This document shows, in pieces, positions 1 through 8,665 of a stretch of DNA of 36,193 bases; within the stretch, counting starts at the first letter, position 1; each line of letters opens with the position of its first letter. The stretch lies in the NCBI GenBank assembly GCA_945900965.1, contig CAMDKM010000036.1, positions 1-36,193 of the forward strand. The letters are read 5' to 3'. Below the pieces are notes generated by a model. The model ran no database searches and was not told where the DNA came from. It worked only from the letters and a program-made list of their open reading frames with translations. Made by a program: the position numbers and the translations under genes. The stretch comes from Bordetella parapertussis. Lineage in GTDB: Bacteria; Pseudomonadota; Gammaproteobacteria; Burkholderiales; JACQAP01.

Positions 1-36
1 ATCTGTCCTCGCTCTCCCACCGTTTCGCTATCGAAC

Positions 37-83
37 GCCTGAGTCCGACAGGCTCCTAGCGCCCGGTTCTCCTCTGCTAGAAT
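37..83 (+). promoter_or_regulatory. Possible upstream hairpin and extended -10 before the FMN reductase gene
   Basis: The first 167 bases hold no convincing gene. A short inverted repeat, GCCTG and CAGGC around a 7-base loop (37-53), could end an upstream transcript, but no T-run follows it. TGCTAGAAT at 75-83 resembles an extended -10 box (TGnTAGAAT) for the gene starting at 168. No good -35 box is visible. Both calls rest on short motifs only. Confidence 0.3.
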
Positions 84-167
84 CCGCCAGACGGCATGGC
101 CGGTACGATATAGTCCGCGAAATGCCATTCGCAACTTGCCGGATCTTGCGGACCCAGGAACAGAACA

Positions 168-755
168 TTGCCTACAAAAATGCCCACGCGCATTGTCGCG
201 TTTGCGGGAAGCCTGCGCCGCGAATCGTTCAACAAAAAACTTGCCGCACTGGCGGCGGCAGGCGCGCGGGAAACCGGCGCCGAGGTGACCCTGATCGATT
301 TGCGCGATCTGCCCATGCCACTCTACGATGGGGATATTGAACGTGAACACGGGTTGCCAGCCCATGCCAGAGTTTTCAAGAAATTATTGGTGGATTGCGA
401 TGCGATGCTGATCAGTTCTCCGGAATACAACAGCGCCACCTCGGCGGTGCTCAAGAATGCCATCGACTGGGCATCGCGCACCGAGGAGAACGAAGCGCCA
501 CTGCTTGCCTTCAAGGGAAAGATCGTCGGATTGATGTCGGCCTCGCCCGGCAATCTGGGCGGCATGCGAGGTCTTGCCGCGCTGCGTTCGATTCTTTCCA
601 ACATCGGTGCGATTGTTCTGCCCACCCAGGTGGCGATCTCCCGCGCAAGGGAAGCATTCGACACACAAGGCAATCTTGCAGACCCCCGGCAGTGCGAGCA
701 AATCACCAATCTGGGCATCGAAGTGGCGTCATTTGCAATGCGGCTGGGACGCTAG
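168..755 (+). CDS. NADPH-dependent FMN reductase family protein
   Basis: A 195-residue flavodoxin-like protein of the NADPH-dependent FMN reductase/chromate reductase family (ArsH, ChrR, azoreductase relatives). These cytoplasmic flavoproteins use NAD(P)H to reduce FMN, quinones or xenobiotics. The FMN phosphate-binding loop AGSLRRESFN lies at residues 13-22. The family motif SPEYN is at 84-88, followed by a helix with NAIDWAS, and a glycine-rich SPGNLGG stretch follows near residue 126. Start choice: TTG at 168 sits 7 bases after AGGAA (156-160). The in-frame ATG at 180 would give MPTRIVAFAG and is closer to usual family N-termini, but it is 19 bases from that site. Either start is possible. 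The gene stands alone ahead of a small secreted protein, so the physiological substrate cannot be inferred. Confidence 0.85.
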   Translation: MPTKMPTRIVAFAGSLRRESFNKKLAALAAAGARETGAEVTLIDLRDLPMPLYDGDIEREHGLPAHARVFKKLLVDCDAMLISSPEYNSATSAVLKNAIDWASRTEENEAPLLAFKGKIVGLMSASPGNLGGMRGLAALRSILSNIGAIVLPTQVAISRAREAFDTQGNLADPRQCEQITNLGIEVASFAMRLGR

Positions 756-802
756 TGCCATTTTCGAATTTAATTTCGCCTTGCCAGACAAAGGATGACG
801 CC

Positions 803-1207
803 ATGCGCACATTTCTGGTCGCCGCGACGCTTTGGATTTTCGCCCATGGCGCGCATGCCTCGGATTGGGTCGATGTTGGCGCCGATCCCGAGACGAAGTA
901 CTTTGTTGACGTCGATTCCATTCATACCGTTGGCGAAAATGTCGTCTTTGCCAAGCGTGGCATTTACTCCCGTGTGTTGACCGATAATTTCGGCGGACAT
1001 CCAACCACGTTCAAGGAAGCCCGCGGCAACATCGAACTGGATTGTGCCCGGCGGGTTAACCGGGTCACCCTGATCGAACTTCTGAGCGAAAACGGCGATG
1101 TGGTGTGGACATCGGGACCGCTGGCCAAACGCATGTGGGAAGACGTCAAACCGAACACCCACGCCGAGACCACGATGGTTTTTGTCTGCGCGCGTATCAA
1201 CCAGTAA
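803..1207 (+). CDS. Small secreted protein, surface-adhesin E-like
   Basis: A 134-residue protein with a short signal peptide (MRTFLVAATLWIFAHGAHA, cleavage predicted after residue 19). The mature part begins with a tryptophan and has the YFVDVDSI segment, two cysteines and a beta-rich pattern resembling the 'surface-adhesin protein E' type domain common as small secreted proteins in betaproteobacteria. ATG at 803 follows AAGGA (791-795) by 7 bases, which decides the start. It lies 47 bases after the FMN reductase gene and could be cotranscribed. The true function is unknown. The family name reflects similarity remembered from Haemophilus protein E, not evidence of adhesion here. Confidence 0.7.
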   Translation: MRTFLVAATLWIFAHGAHASDWVDVGADPETKYFVDVDSIHTVGENVVFAKRGIYSRVLTDNFGGHPTTFKEARGNIELDCARRVNRVTLIELLSENGDVVWTSGPLAKRMWEDVKPNTHAETTMVFVCARINQ

Positions 1208-1226
1208 CGTCAAAAAAAGGCTTTTT

Positions 1227-1385
1227 GCCACAGAGGACACAGCAGCTCCGGCCGTAAGTGCTGTACCTTAAGTTCTCAGAGGAAAATCAAGAATGTGAGT
1301 TGTTTTTTATGCTCACCCATTTGGTGAGCGTGGCATGCTGGCCTAAATTCTTGATTCTCTCTGTGTTCTCTGTGATCTCTGTGGC
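1227..1385. repeat. Imperfect inverted-repeat element of the CACAGAG type, copy 1
   Basis: The outer arms GCCACAGAGGACACA (1227-1241) and TGTGATCTCTGTGGC (1371-1385) match as inverted repeats at 13 of 15 positions. A second nested pair is AGAGGAAAATCAAGAAT (1278-1294) against ATTCTTGATTCTCT (1347-1360). At the centre GCTCACC and GGTGAGC (1311-1329) form a perfect 7-bp hairpin with a 5-base loop. No ORF is inside. The whole block could fold as one long cruciform just before the alpha-2-macroglobulin gene. It looks like a non-coding mobile repeat; related copies are at 16692-16835 and 28893-28985. Confidence 0.75.
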
Positions 1386-1445
1386 TGAATTGCATATTTG
1401 AAGATAACTCGACTCACCGCCACCGCGGTGACTTCTGGAGAATAC

Positions 1446-4400
1446 ATGGCGAGAGGCAGTTGGGCTTGGGTGTTGATGCTGTGTTTTGGAGCGGCAGCCG
1501 CAGCGGAAGTCGAGTTGTTTTCCCCGCAGGGAGAGGTCAAGCGCGTGCGTCAAGTGGCGGTGCGATTCTCCGAGCCGATGGTGGAACTGGGGGATCCGCG
1601 CCTGCCTGCGCCCTTCGAGATCGATTGCGCCGAAGCGGGCACGGCGCGCTGGGCCGACCAGAAGAACTGGATTTTCGATTTTGGCCGCGATTTGCCGGCC
1701 GGCGTGCGCTGCGGATTCACGCTCAAGCCAGGTTTGTTGTCGCTGGCGGGCAAACCCCTCGACAATGAAAGCAGATTCGAGTTCAACACCGGTGGCCCGG
1801 CGATCCTGGAGACCCTGCCAGGACAAGGTGGCAACATCGATGAAGAGCAGATATTTGTTCTGGGACTCGATGCGCCGGCCACCGAAGCCTCCATTACTGC
1901 CCAGGCCTATTGCGACGTCAAAGGGATAAGCGAGCGCATCGAATTGCGGGTCTTGACCGGGCCAGAGCGACAATCGGTGCTTGATGCACGCAAGGATCTT
2001 GTCCAAGGCTGGGTACGTTCGTTGATTCGTGGTTCGGTCGCCGATCGAGTCCTGGGTGCCGGGAAATCCGGCAGTATGCCCTTGGCCGTTGTTCAGTGCC
2101 GGCGCAGATTGCCGAACAAGGCGGATGTGCGCCTGGTCTGGGGCCAAGGCATCAGCTCCGAAAGTGGTATCGCGACCCTGCAGAATCAGACCATCTCTTG
2201 GCGGGTTCGAGACGAATTTCACGCGCGCTTCACGTGTGAGCGGGTAAATAAGGACGCGGACTGCCTGCCAATATTGCCGATGCGCCTGTTTTTCAGCGCG
2301 CCGATTGCGAGGGCCGGGGCGGCCACCATTGTGCTGAAGTCGCAGCAGGGGAAAATCCTGGCGGCGGAACTTCCGGATGCGCGGCATGCGCCGGAGTTTG
2401 TGGACGAGATCCACTTTAGCGGCCCGTTTCCCGAGCGCGCCCGTTTTACGCTGGAAATTCCGCCCGATCTGGTCGATGACGCCGGAAGAAAATTATCCAA
2501 TCAGAAACGATTTCCCTTGCCGGTGCGCACCGACGAACATCCGCCGCTGGCGAAATTTCCCGCGCGCTTTGGCATCATCGAACTCAAAGGCGACGGTATG
2601 TTGCCGGTTACCCTGCGCAACCTCGAGGCAATGATCGATGCGCGAATGGCCAAGACGGGAAAACAGGACGATCCCGCCGCCGAGATGGCGGACAAGGCGG
2701 ACGACGCGATCAACTGGCTGAAGAAAAAACTCATCGAAACAAAAGTCGATGGCGCGGTGCCCGGCACCTATTCCCGAGTGGCGGACGGCGACGTCGCCAC
2801 CATGCTGGAATGGATGAAACGCATGCACTACATGGAACAGGATCGCTGGGTTTACGACGAGAAGAAGAAAGATCAGGTACTTCAGTACCAGGTCGGGACC
2901 ACTTCCATTTTTGGCGAACGCGACCGGGTCAAACGCATGCAGGTGCCCAAGCCACAGGGCGCACGGGGCTTTGAAGTGGTGGGCATCCCTCTGAAGAAGC
3001 CCGGATTTTATGTTGTCGAACTGGCCAGCCCCCGTCTGGGTGCGGCATTGCTCAAAACGCGCAAACCTTATTTCGTGCAGGCCTCGGCCCTGGTCACGAA
3101 TATGGCGGTGCATTTCAAGTGGGGCCGGGAGTCTTCGTTGATATGGGTGACGTCCTTGGATACCGGCGCAGTGGTACCCAATGCCCAGGTGGCGATTCAG
3201 GACTGCGCGGGCAGCGTGTACTTTCGCGGGCTCACCGATGCACAGGGCAGGGCAAAAGTGGCGGCCGCGCTTCCCACGCGGGATCACTTGCCCGATTGCC
3301 TTTCCGTTCACGACAAGCAGTTGGTGGTGTCAGCTCGCTTGGGCGAAGACCTGTCTTTTGTCATGTCGGAATGGAACGAAGGCATAGCGCGCTGGCGCTA
3401 CAACTTGCGCGGGGCAGCCTGGAACGGGCCCTACATCGCCGCCACCGTGTTTGACCGCACACTATTGCGTGCCGGCGAAACGGTGAACATGAAACATTTC
3501 TACCGCAAACACGATCCCAGAGGCTTTTCCTTCGTGCCGGTGGATGCGTTGCCGAAAAAAATCCTTATCTCGCATCAGGGTTCCGAGGAAAAATACGAAG
3601 TTCCGGTCAAATGGGACGCGCGCAACAGCGCCGAAAATACCTGGCAGATTCCGCAGGGCGCCCGCAAGGGAATCTACCAGGTGCAGATGACCGATATGCT
3701 GGATGCGCGTCCGGGTTCCAAAGGGGCCACCCGCGTGTCCGGGAGTTTCCGGGTCGAAGAGTTTCGCGTGCCGCTGATGAAAGCGCAAATCGCGGGGCCC
3801 AAAACGCCGCAGATTAATCCCCAAAAAGTGGGCCTCGATGTTCACCTGCGTTATCTGTCCGGCGGCGGCGCCGGCAATGCACCGGTCAAGCTGCGAGGCG
3901 TGATACGGCCGCGTAGCGTGTCCTTCGCCGACTACGACAATGTGGCCTTTGCCAATGGCCGAATACTCGAAGGCATTGAGGCACAAATTGAACCTGCCTG
4001 GATGTCCGGCGATTATGAATACGAGGACGTCGATGGGGAGAGCACGCCAGCATCGGCGGGCAGTACTACTCGGCCGCTGAAAGCGGTTGCGCTTGAACTC
4101 GACAGCGCCGGTTCGGCGCGGATCGCGTTGCCCGATTTGCCCTCCGCCGATATGCCACGGGAAATCAATGCCGAGATGGAATACGCGGATCCGAACGGGG
4201 AAGTTCTCACCGTTTCGACCCGTGTGCCTTTATGGCCATCGGCATTGGTGTTGGGCATCCGGCCCGATGCCTGGGCGGTGTCGCAGGACTTGCTGAAATT
4301 CGACGCCATCGCCTTGGATCTCAATGGCAAACCGATCAAGGGCCAGCAGGTCAACGTCGAACTTTTTGTGCGCAAACACTTCAGCCATCGCAAGCGTCTG

Positions 4401-7295
4401 GTCGGCGGGTTTTATGGCTATGAAAATGGCGCCGAAGTGAAAAAACTCGATGTAAGCTGCGCAGGCAAGACCGACGATCGCGGCAGGTTGCACTGTGCAG
4501 TCAAACCACCGGTGTCCGGCAATGTCCTGATGATGGCGCAGTCAAACGATCGCAGCGGCAACATCGCGTATGCCAATGCCTCGGCCTGGGTCGCCGGCAA
4601 GGATGCCTGGTGGTTCGACCAGACCAACGATGACCGCATGGATGTCATTCCCGAGCGCAAACATTATCGGCCGGGCGAGACGGTGCAATTGCAGGTGCGT
4701 ATGCCGTATCGAGAGGCCACTGCCCTGGTGACGATTGAGCGCGAAGGGGTGATCGACTCCTTTGTTCAAGCGCTCTCGGGCGACGCGCCCATAGTGAGGA
4801 TTCCGCTCAAGGGCATCCACGCACCCAATGTGTTTGTGTCGGTTCTGGCGGTGCGCGGGCGCGTTGGCGGCATTCAGCCTACGGCACTGGTGGATCTGGG
4901 CAAACCGGCATTCAAAATGGGAGTGGCCGAACTCAGCGTCGGCTGGCAGGGTCACGAACTCGGCGTCAAGGTCAGCGCCGACAAGGCTGTGTACAAGATC
5001 CGCGACAAAGCGAAGGTCTCGGTACAGGTGACCCAACGCGCGGGCGGCAAGCCGCCCAGGGGCGGCGAAGTGCTGATTGCCGCGGTGGACGAAGGCTTGT
5101 TGGAGCTGCTACCGAATGAATCCTGGAAACTCATCGACACCATGATGCGTCCGCGTGGCATCGAGGTCGAAACTTCGACGGCATCCATGCAGGTGGTGGG
5201 CAAGCGCCACTACGGGCGCAAGGCATTGGCGGCGGGCGGTGGGGGCGGGCGCCAGACCGCGCGGGAATTATTCGACACCTTGCTGGCGTGGAAGGGGCGG
5301 GTGCTGCTCGACGCCAAAGGGCGCGCCAGCGTGGAGATTCCGCTGAACGATTCGCTCACGTCGTTTCGCATCATCGCCGTGGCGGATGCGGGAACTGGCT
5401 TGTTTGGTACCGGGCAGACCTCGATCCGCTCGACTCAGGATCTGATGCTTCTTTCCGGGTTACCGCCGACGGTCCGCGAAGGCGACCGGTTCGACTCGCG
5501 CTTTACGCTGCGCAATGCCTCCCAACGGCAGATCGAGGTAGAGGTCGGCGGAAGCCTGGAAGGCCAGGCGCTGCCACCGGTACGGGCCACGCTGGCTGGA
5601 GGGGAGTCGCGGGATATCGGTTGGGAGGCCACGGTGCCGGTCAACCTCTCCACGTTGCGTTGGGAAGTCGCCGCGCGTGAGGTCGGTTCCCCGGAGAAGG
5701 CGCCGGGCGACCGCTTGCGGGTATCGCAAAAGGTGCTGCCAGTGGTGCCGGTACGCACATTGCAAGCTACGCTAACGCAGCTCGATGGAGCACTTGATCT
5801 GCCCGTGCGCATACCCGAGGGCGCGGTGCCGGGTCGCGGAGAATTGCGTGTTTCCCTCGCGCCCACGCTGGCCGGGGAACAGGCTGGGGTGCGCGAATTC
5901 ATGCGCAGTTACCGTTACATCTGTCTGGAACAGCGAATTTCGCGCGCCATCGCCCTGCGCGATCCGGCTTTGTGGGCGCAGACCATGGATGAATTGCCTT
6001 CCTTTCTGGATCGCCAGGGCTTCGCCAAATATTTCGCTCTGGAGCGTTACGGCAGCGATTCGCTGACGGCCTACTTGCTGGCGATCGCGCAGGAAGCTGG
6101 TTGGCAGATTCCCGACGCAGCGCTGCAAAGAATGAAAGGCGCGTTACGAAACTTCATCACCGGTCGCGCGGGACGGGAGTCGCCTTTTCCTGCCGCCGAC
6201 TTGACGATACGCAAGGTCGCCGCGCTGGAAGCCCTGTCGCGCCACGACGCTATCGAGCCCAACTGGCTCGACTCCATCGAAGCGGCGCCGAAGCTGTGGC
6301 CAACATCCGCCGTGATCGACTGGCATTCGCTGATGAAGCGCGGCACACATCTCAAGGATCGCGATCGCCATCTATCGGAGGCAGCTCAGATCGTGCGCTC
6401 GCGACTGAATTTTCAAGGCACGAGCATGGGCTTTTCGAGCGAACGGCAGGACTATCTGTGGTGGCTGATGGTATCCGGGGACGTCAATGCCAATCGCACG
6501 CTGCTGGCGTTTCTTGACGAGGAGGCGTGGCAGGAAGACTTGCCGCGCATGGTTCGCGGGTCACTCGGGCGCCAGCAATCCGGACACTGGAATACCACCG
6601 TGGCCAATGCCTGGGGTGTACTGGCCCTGGAAAAATTTTCCGCCAAATTCGAGTCTTCACCGGTAGCGGGCCAGACCCAGGCACGGCTGGAAGAGCAACG
6701 CCACGAGCATCAGTGGGATAAATCGGCAGGTGGGGGCGCCATGTCGTTCCGCTGGCCGACCCAGTCCGCCAGCCTGGCGATTCAGCAACAGGGTGGCGGC
6801 AAACCCTGGATAACAGTGCAGAGTCGGGCGGCACTACCGCTGATGCAGCCCTTGTCGAGTGGATTCCGCATCACACGCAGTGTGCGGCCCGTGGAGGCAA
6901 AAGACGCCGGCGCGCCGGTCGGAGAATGGAAGCGGGGTGATACTGTCAGAGTTAGGCTGGAAATCGAAGCGCAGTCCGACATGACCTGGGTAGTGGTGGA
7001 CGACCCAATTCCATCGGGGGCCTCTATCTTGGGTACCGGACTGGGCCGCGATTCGCAGGCACTGAGTGCCGGGGAGGAAAAACGCAGCTTCGTGTGGCCG
7101 GCTTTCGAAGAAAAAACTTTCGATGCCTTCCGGGCCTACTACCGTTTCGTGCCCAAAGGTTCCTGGGTAGTCGAATACACTCTGCGGCTCAACAACCCCG
7201 GCCAATTCCAACTGCCGCCAACACGCGTGGAGGCCATGTACGCTCCGGAGATGTTTGGCGAGATTCCGAACGCCACGATGGGCGTGACGCCGTAA
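1446..7295 (+). CDS. Alpha-2-macroglobulin family protein (bacterial, thioester-containing)
   Basis: A 1949-residue secreted protein of the bacterial alpha-2-macroglobulin family (COG2373; YfaS/YfhM relatives), thought to trap proteases in the periplasm. ATG at 1446 is preceded by CTGGAGA and begins a signal peptide (MARGSWAWVLMLCFGAAAAA). No proper lipobox precedes the cysteine, so the mature form is probably soluble rather than a lipoprotein. MG-type beta domains fill the first 1000 residues or so. The bait-region/A2M domain follows, with the LNDSLTSFRIIAVAD segment near residue 1300. The thioester motif CLEQ is at residues 1493-1496 inside YRYICLEQRISRAI, then comes an alpha-alpha toroid complement-like domain. 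The protein is longer than E. coli YfhM (about 1650) or YfaS (about 1530). The penicillin-binding protein 1C gene often next to such genes is not seen on either side here. Confidence 0.95.
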   Translation: MARGSWAWVLMLCFGAAAAAEVELFSPQGEVKRVRQVAVRFSEPMVELGDPRLPAPFEIDCAEAGTARWADQKNWIFDFGRDLPAGVRCGFTLKPGLLSLAGKPLDNESRFEFNTGGPAILETLPGQGGNIDEEQIFVLGLDAPATEASITAQAYCDVKGISERIELRVLTGPERQSVLDARKDLVQGWVRSLIRGSVADRVLGAGKSGSMPLAVVQCRRRLPNKADVRLVWGQGISSESGIATLQNQTISWRVRDEFHARFTCERVNKDADCLPILPMRLFFSAPIARAGAATIVLKSQQGKILAAELPDARHAPEFVDEIHFSGPFPERARFTLEIPPDLVDDAGRKLSNQKRFPLPVRTDEHPPLAKFPARFGIIELKGDGMLPVTLRNLEAMIDARMAKTGKQDDPAAEMADKADDAINWLKKKLIETKVDGAVPGTYSRVADGDVATMLEWMKRMHYMEQDRWVYDEKKKDQVLQYQVGTTSIFGERDRVKRMQVPKPQGARGFEVVGIPLKKPGFYVVELASPRLGAALLKTRKPYFVQASALVTNMAVHFKWGRESSLIWVTSLDTGAVVPNAQVAIQDCAGSVYFRGLTDAQGRAKVAAALPTRDHLPDCLSVHDKQLVVSARLGEDLSFVMSEWNEGIARWRYNLRGAAWNGPYIAATVFDRTLLRAGETVNMKHFYRKHDPRGFSFVPVDALPKKILISHQGSEEKYEVPVKWDARNSAENTWQIPQGARKGIYQVQMTDMLDARPGSKGATRVSGSFRVEEFRVPLMKAQIAGPKTPQINPQKVGLDVHLRYLSGGGAGNAPVKLRGVIRPRSVSFADYDNVAFANGRILEGIEAQIEPAWMSGDYEYEDVDGESTPASAGSTTRPLKAVALELDSAGSARIALPDLPSADMPREINAEMEYADPNGEVLTVSTRVPLWPSALVLGIRPDAWAVSQDLLKFDAIALDLNGKPIKGQQVNVELFVRKHFSHRKRLVGGFYGYENGAEVKKLDVSCAGKTDDRGRLHCAVKPPVSGNVLMMAQSNDRSGNIAYANASAWVAGKDAWWFDQTNDDRMDVIPERKHYRPGETVQLQVRMPYREATALVTIEREGVIDSFVQALSGDAPIVRIPLKGIHAPNVFVSVLAVRGRVGGIQPTALVDLGKPAFKMGVAELSVGWQGHELGVKVSADKAVYKIRDKAKVSVQVTQRAGGKPPRGGEVLIAAVDEGLLELLPNESWKLIDTMMRPRGIEVETSTASMQVVGKRHYGRKALAAGGGGGRQTARELFDTLLAWKGRVLLDAKGRASVEIPLNDSLTSFRIIAVADAGTGLFGTGQTSIRSTQDLMLLSGLPPTVREGDRFDSRFTLRNASQRQIEVEVGGSLEGQALPPVRATLAGGESRDIGWEATVPVNLSTLRWEVAAREVGSPEKAPGDRLRVSQKVLPVVPVRTLQATLTQLDGALDLPVRIPEGAVPGRGELRVSLAPTLAGEQAGVREFMRSYRYICLEQRISRAIALRDPALWAQTMDELPSFLDRQGFAKYFALERYGSDSLTAYLLAIAQEAGWQIPDAALQRMKGALRNFITGRAGRESPFPAADLTIRKVAALEALSRHDAIEPNWLDSIEAAPKLWPTSAVIDWHSLMKRGTHLKDRDRHLSEAAQIVRSRLNFQGTSMGFSSERQDYLWWLMVSGDVNANRTLLAFLDEEAWQEDLPRMVRGSLGRQQSGHWNTTVANAWGVLALEKFSAKFESSPVAGQTQARLEEQRHEHQWDKSAGGGAMSFRWPTQSASLAIQQQGGGKPWITVQSRAALPLMQPLSSGFRITRSVRPVEAKDAGAPVGEWKRGDTVRVRLEIEAQSDMTWVVVDDPIPSGASILGTGLGRDSQALSAGEEKRSFVWPAFEEKTFDAFRAYYRFVPKGSWVVEYTLRLNNPGQFQLPPTRVEAMYAPEMFGEIPNATMGVTP

Positions 7296-7337
7296 CTAGA
7301 AACTGGAGACTGGAGACTAGATACTAGAAACTAGATT
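7296..7337. repeat. Short direct repeats (ACTAGAAACT / GGAGACT)
   Basis: Immediately after the alpha-2-macroglobulin stop codon there is a run of short units: ACTAGAAACT, GGAGACT, GGAGACT, AGATACTAG, AAACTAG. It carries no ORF or stem strong enough to act as a terminator. It looks like simple-sequence spread in intergenic DNA. Confidence 0.6.
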
Positions 7338-7339
7338 GG

Positions 7340-7367
7340 GGTTGAGGCGCCGGCAATCGGCGCAACC
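7340..7367. terminator. Intergenic hairpin between convergent genes, candidate bidirectional terminator
   Basis: GCGCCG (7347-7352) and CGGCGC (7358-7363) form a perfect 6-bp GC stem with loop GCAAT. GGTT (7340-7343) and AACC (7364-7367) extend it after a 3-base bulge. It sits between the convergent alpha-2-macroglobulin gene and the minus-strand gene at 7411-7734. No T-run follows in either direction, so rho-independent function is uncertain. Confidence 0.45.
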
Positions 7368-7372
7368 GATTT

Positions 7373-7410
7373 ACCCTTCACTCATTCACTCATTCACGCC
7401 TTCGCCTCTT
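7373..7410. repeat. TTCAC repeat, site 1
   Basis: ACCCTTCAC followed by two CTCATTCA units and CGCCTTCGCC, ending exactly one base before the stop codon of the minus-strand gene at 7411. The same unit recurs at 14511-14560 (inverted), 14596-14630 and 22334-22358. Confidence 0.65.
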
Positions 7411-7734
7411 CTAATGTTCCAAATCCGATAGGTTGAATGTTAACGCCGCCGCGCGGTGAGCAATCGCTGTCGGAACGATGACGGAAATCGACTGCGCATT
7501 GTCATTCAGAGCGATATCGCGATGGCGGCCTTCGTTATCCTTGACAACCACGTACACCTGTCCGCTGGGGGATACCTCACCACCGACAATAATTTCACTC
7601 CCGCTCCCTTCGCCACCGGCCATCCGGCACTCCAGGCAAAAAATAATTTCAGCCTCGCCGAGACTCTCGACAATATCCGTCACCAAAACGGTGTCGGTTC
7701 CATTTTCCGGCGTCGCGCCGCTCACAATTAACAT
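7411..7734 (-). CDS. Hypothetical protein, 107 residues
   Basis: I do not recognise this protein. It has no signal peptide, no membrane segment and only two cysteines, spaced C-L-E-C (FCLECRM). It is acidic and beta-rich in appearance. ATG at 7734 is preceded by GGAGG (7744-7740) with a 5-base gap, a strong ribosome-binding site that supports a real gene. It converges with the alpha-2-macroglobulin gene, and its 3' end touches a TTCAC repeat. The DNA is less GC-rich upstream of it (7745-8223) than in neighbouring genes, which could mean recent acquisition. Confidence 0.6.
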   Translation of the reverse strand: MLIVSGATPENGTDTVLVTDIVESLGEAEIIFCLECRMAGGEGSGSEIIVGGEVSPSGQVYVVVKDNEGRHRDIALNDNAQSISVIVPTAIAHRAAALTFNLSDLEH

Positions 7735-7744
7735 TGAAGCCTCC

Positions 7745-8223
7745 CGCCCCCGAGTTGATTTTCAGCTCTCACGTTTTCCGATTGGGTCCGAAAAATACGT
7801 CTGGCTGTTGCATCGATCCAGTTGAAACGAACGTCTCACTGGACCCTAATGTTTTTAGAAGTTTCCTCCGAACTCGGGACAATAACAATTCCCCCATTCG
7901 AAAATAATTCGGAAACTGCTTGCGCAGAAGGAAATTGTAGCCCGTTAGCCACGTAAGGAATGTCGGAATTCAAGTCTGATTGGCTTAGGGGAATCCCTAT
8001 ATGTCAGTGAGGCATTCGAGGGGGCATATTGACCGTCGTAATTCGAGGTTGATACCCTACATCCTTCCGACGGTAAACCGCCAAAATCTTCGTTGCAATT
8101 GAATTGTTCTTTGTCGTGCTCATATTTCATTGCATTTCTACTGTGCGTTGAGAAGGTCAAAAATCGCAGTTAGGGCTCCGTTTGAATTGGATCAGACTCA
8201 CGGCTGGAATGCGGCGAATGAAG
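7745..8223. other. About 480 bases without a supported gene
   Basis: This stretch is visibly richer in A+T than its surroundings. It holds only a weak 71-codon minus-strand ORF with no ribosome-binding site or recognisable content. Visible structure is limited to small palindromes, such as TAGGG-GAAT-CCCTA near 7987-8000 and an interrupted TTTTC/GAAAA inverted repeat near 7774-7796. The promoter of the minus-strand gene ending at 7411 should lie in the first 100 bases. I see no tRNA, riboswitch or transposase remnant. Confidence 0.5.
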
Positions 8224-8664
8224 TTACGAAGTTCGGTCGGAATTTGCTTTCGACCAGCGCAAGGGTGTTCCGATCCGAACTCCCGTCATTCTCATTGTCC
8301 CTGGACGTAACCGCAGCAATGCCTTGTCCTTGGTAATCAACCAATCAATTCGCGCGTCGCGTGCCAGCTCGAGAAATTTCTGGTCGTCCGGGTCGCTGCA
8401 GCGGGGCAGGGCGGGAATACTCGCAGGAGGCGGGCCGAGATATTTGGTCGTGGAGGATTCGACCGTTGCCAGGTGAAGTTGTCTTTGCGCCTCATCCAAT
8501 GCGAATTGCGGATAGGCCAACACAGCGCCGAGTTCGTCCCGGCAGGCGTCATTAATCACGACCTGAATAGTGCCGGCAATCTGTGCTTCTTTTAAAGGCG
8601 CGACTGACGGATCATCGAACACCAACCAGTCGAGCCAAACGTTGGTGTCGAGCACCAGGCGCAT
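8224..8664 (-). CDS. PIN-domain protein, putative toxin component
   Basis: A 146-residue PIN-domain ribonuclease-like protein of the 'putative toxin-antitoxin system toxin component, PIN family' (COG1569). The conserved acidic residues are visible: D6 in LVLDTN, E44 in DELGAVL, D91/D93/D94 in CSDPDDQKF and D113 in WLITKD. They would bind the metal for RNA cleavage, so the active site looks intact. ATG at 8664 lies one base after the TGA stop of the upstream pseudouridine synthase gene (TGACATG), implying translational coupling. No small antitoxin gene lies directly next to it. It may be a stand-alone PIN protein with a housekeeping RNA role; that is inference. Confidence 0.85.
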   Translation of the reverse strand: MRLVLDTNVWLDWLVFDDPSVAPLKEAQIAGTIQVVINDACRDELGAVLAYPQFALDEAQRQLHLATVESSTTKYLGPPPASIPALPRCSDPDDQKFLELARDARIDWLITKDKALLRLRPGTMRMTGVRIGTPLRWSKANSDRTS

Positions 8665-8665
8665 G

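Noticed and set aside
7945-8160. 71-codon minus-strand ORF in the gene-poor stretch
   Set aside because: No ribosome-binding site, no domain and no codon pattern like the neighbours.
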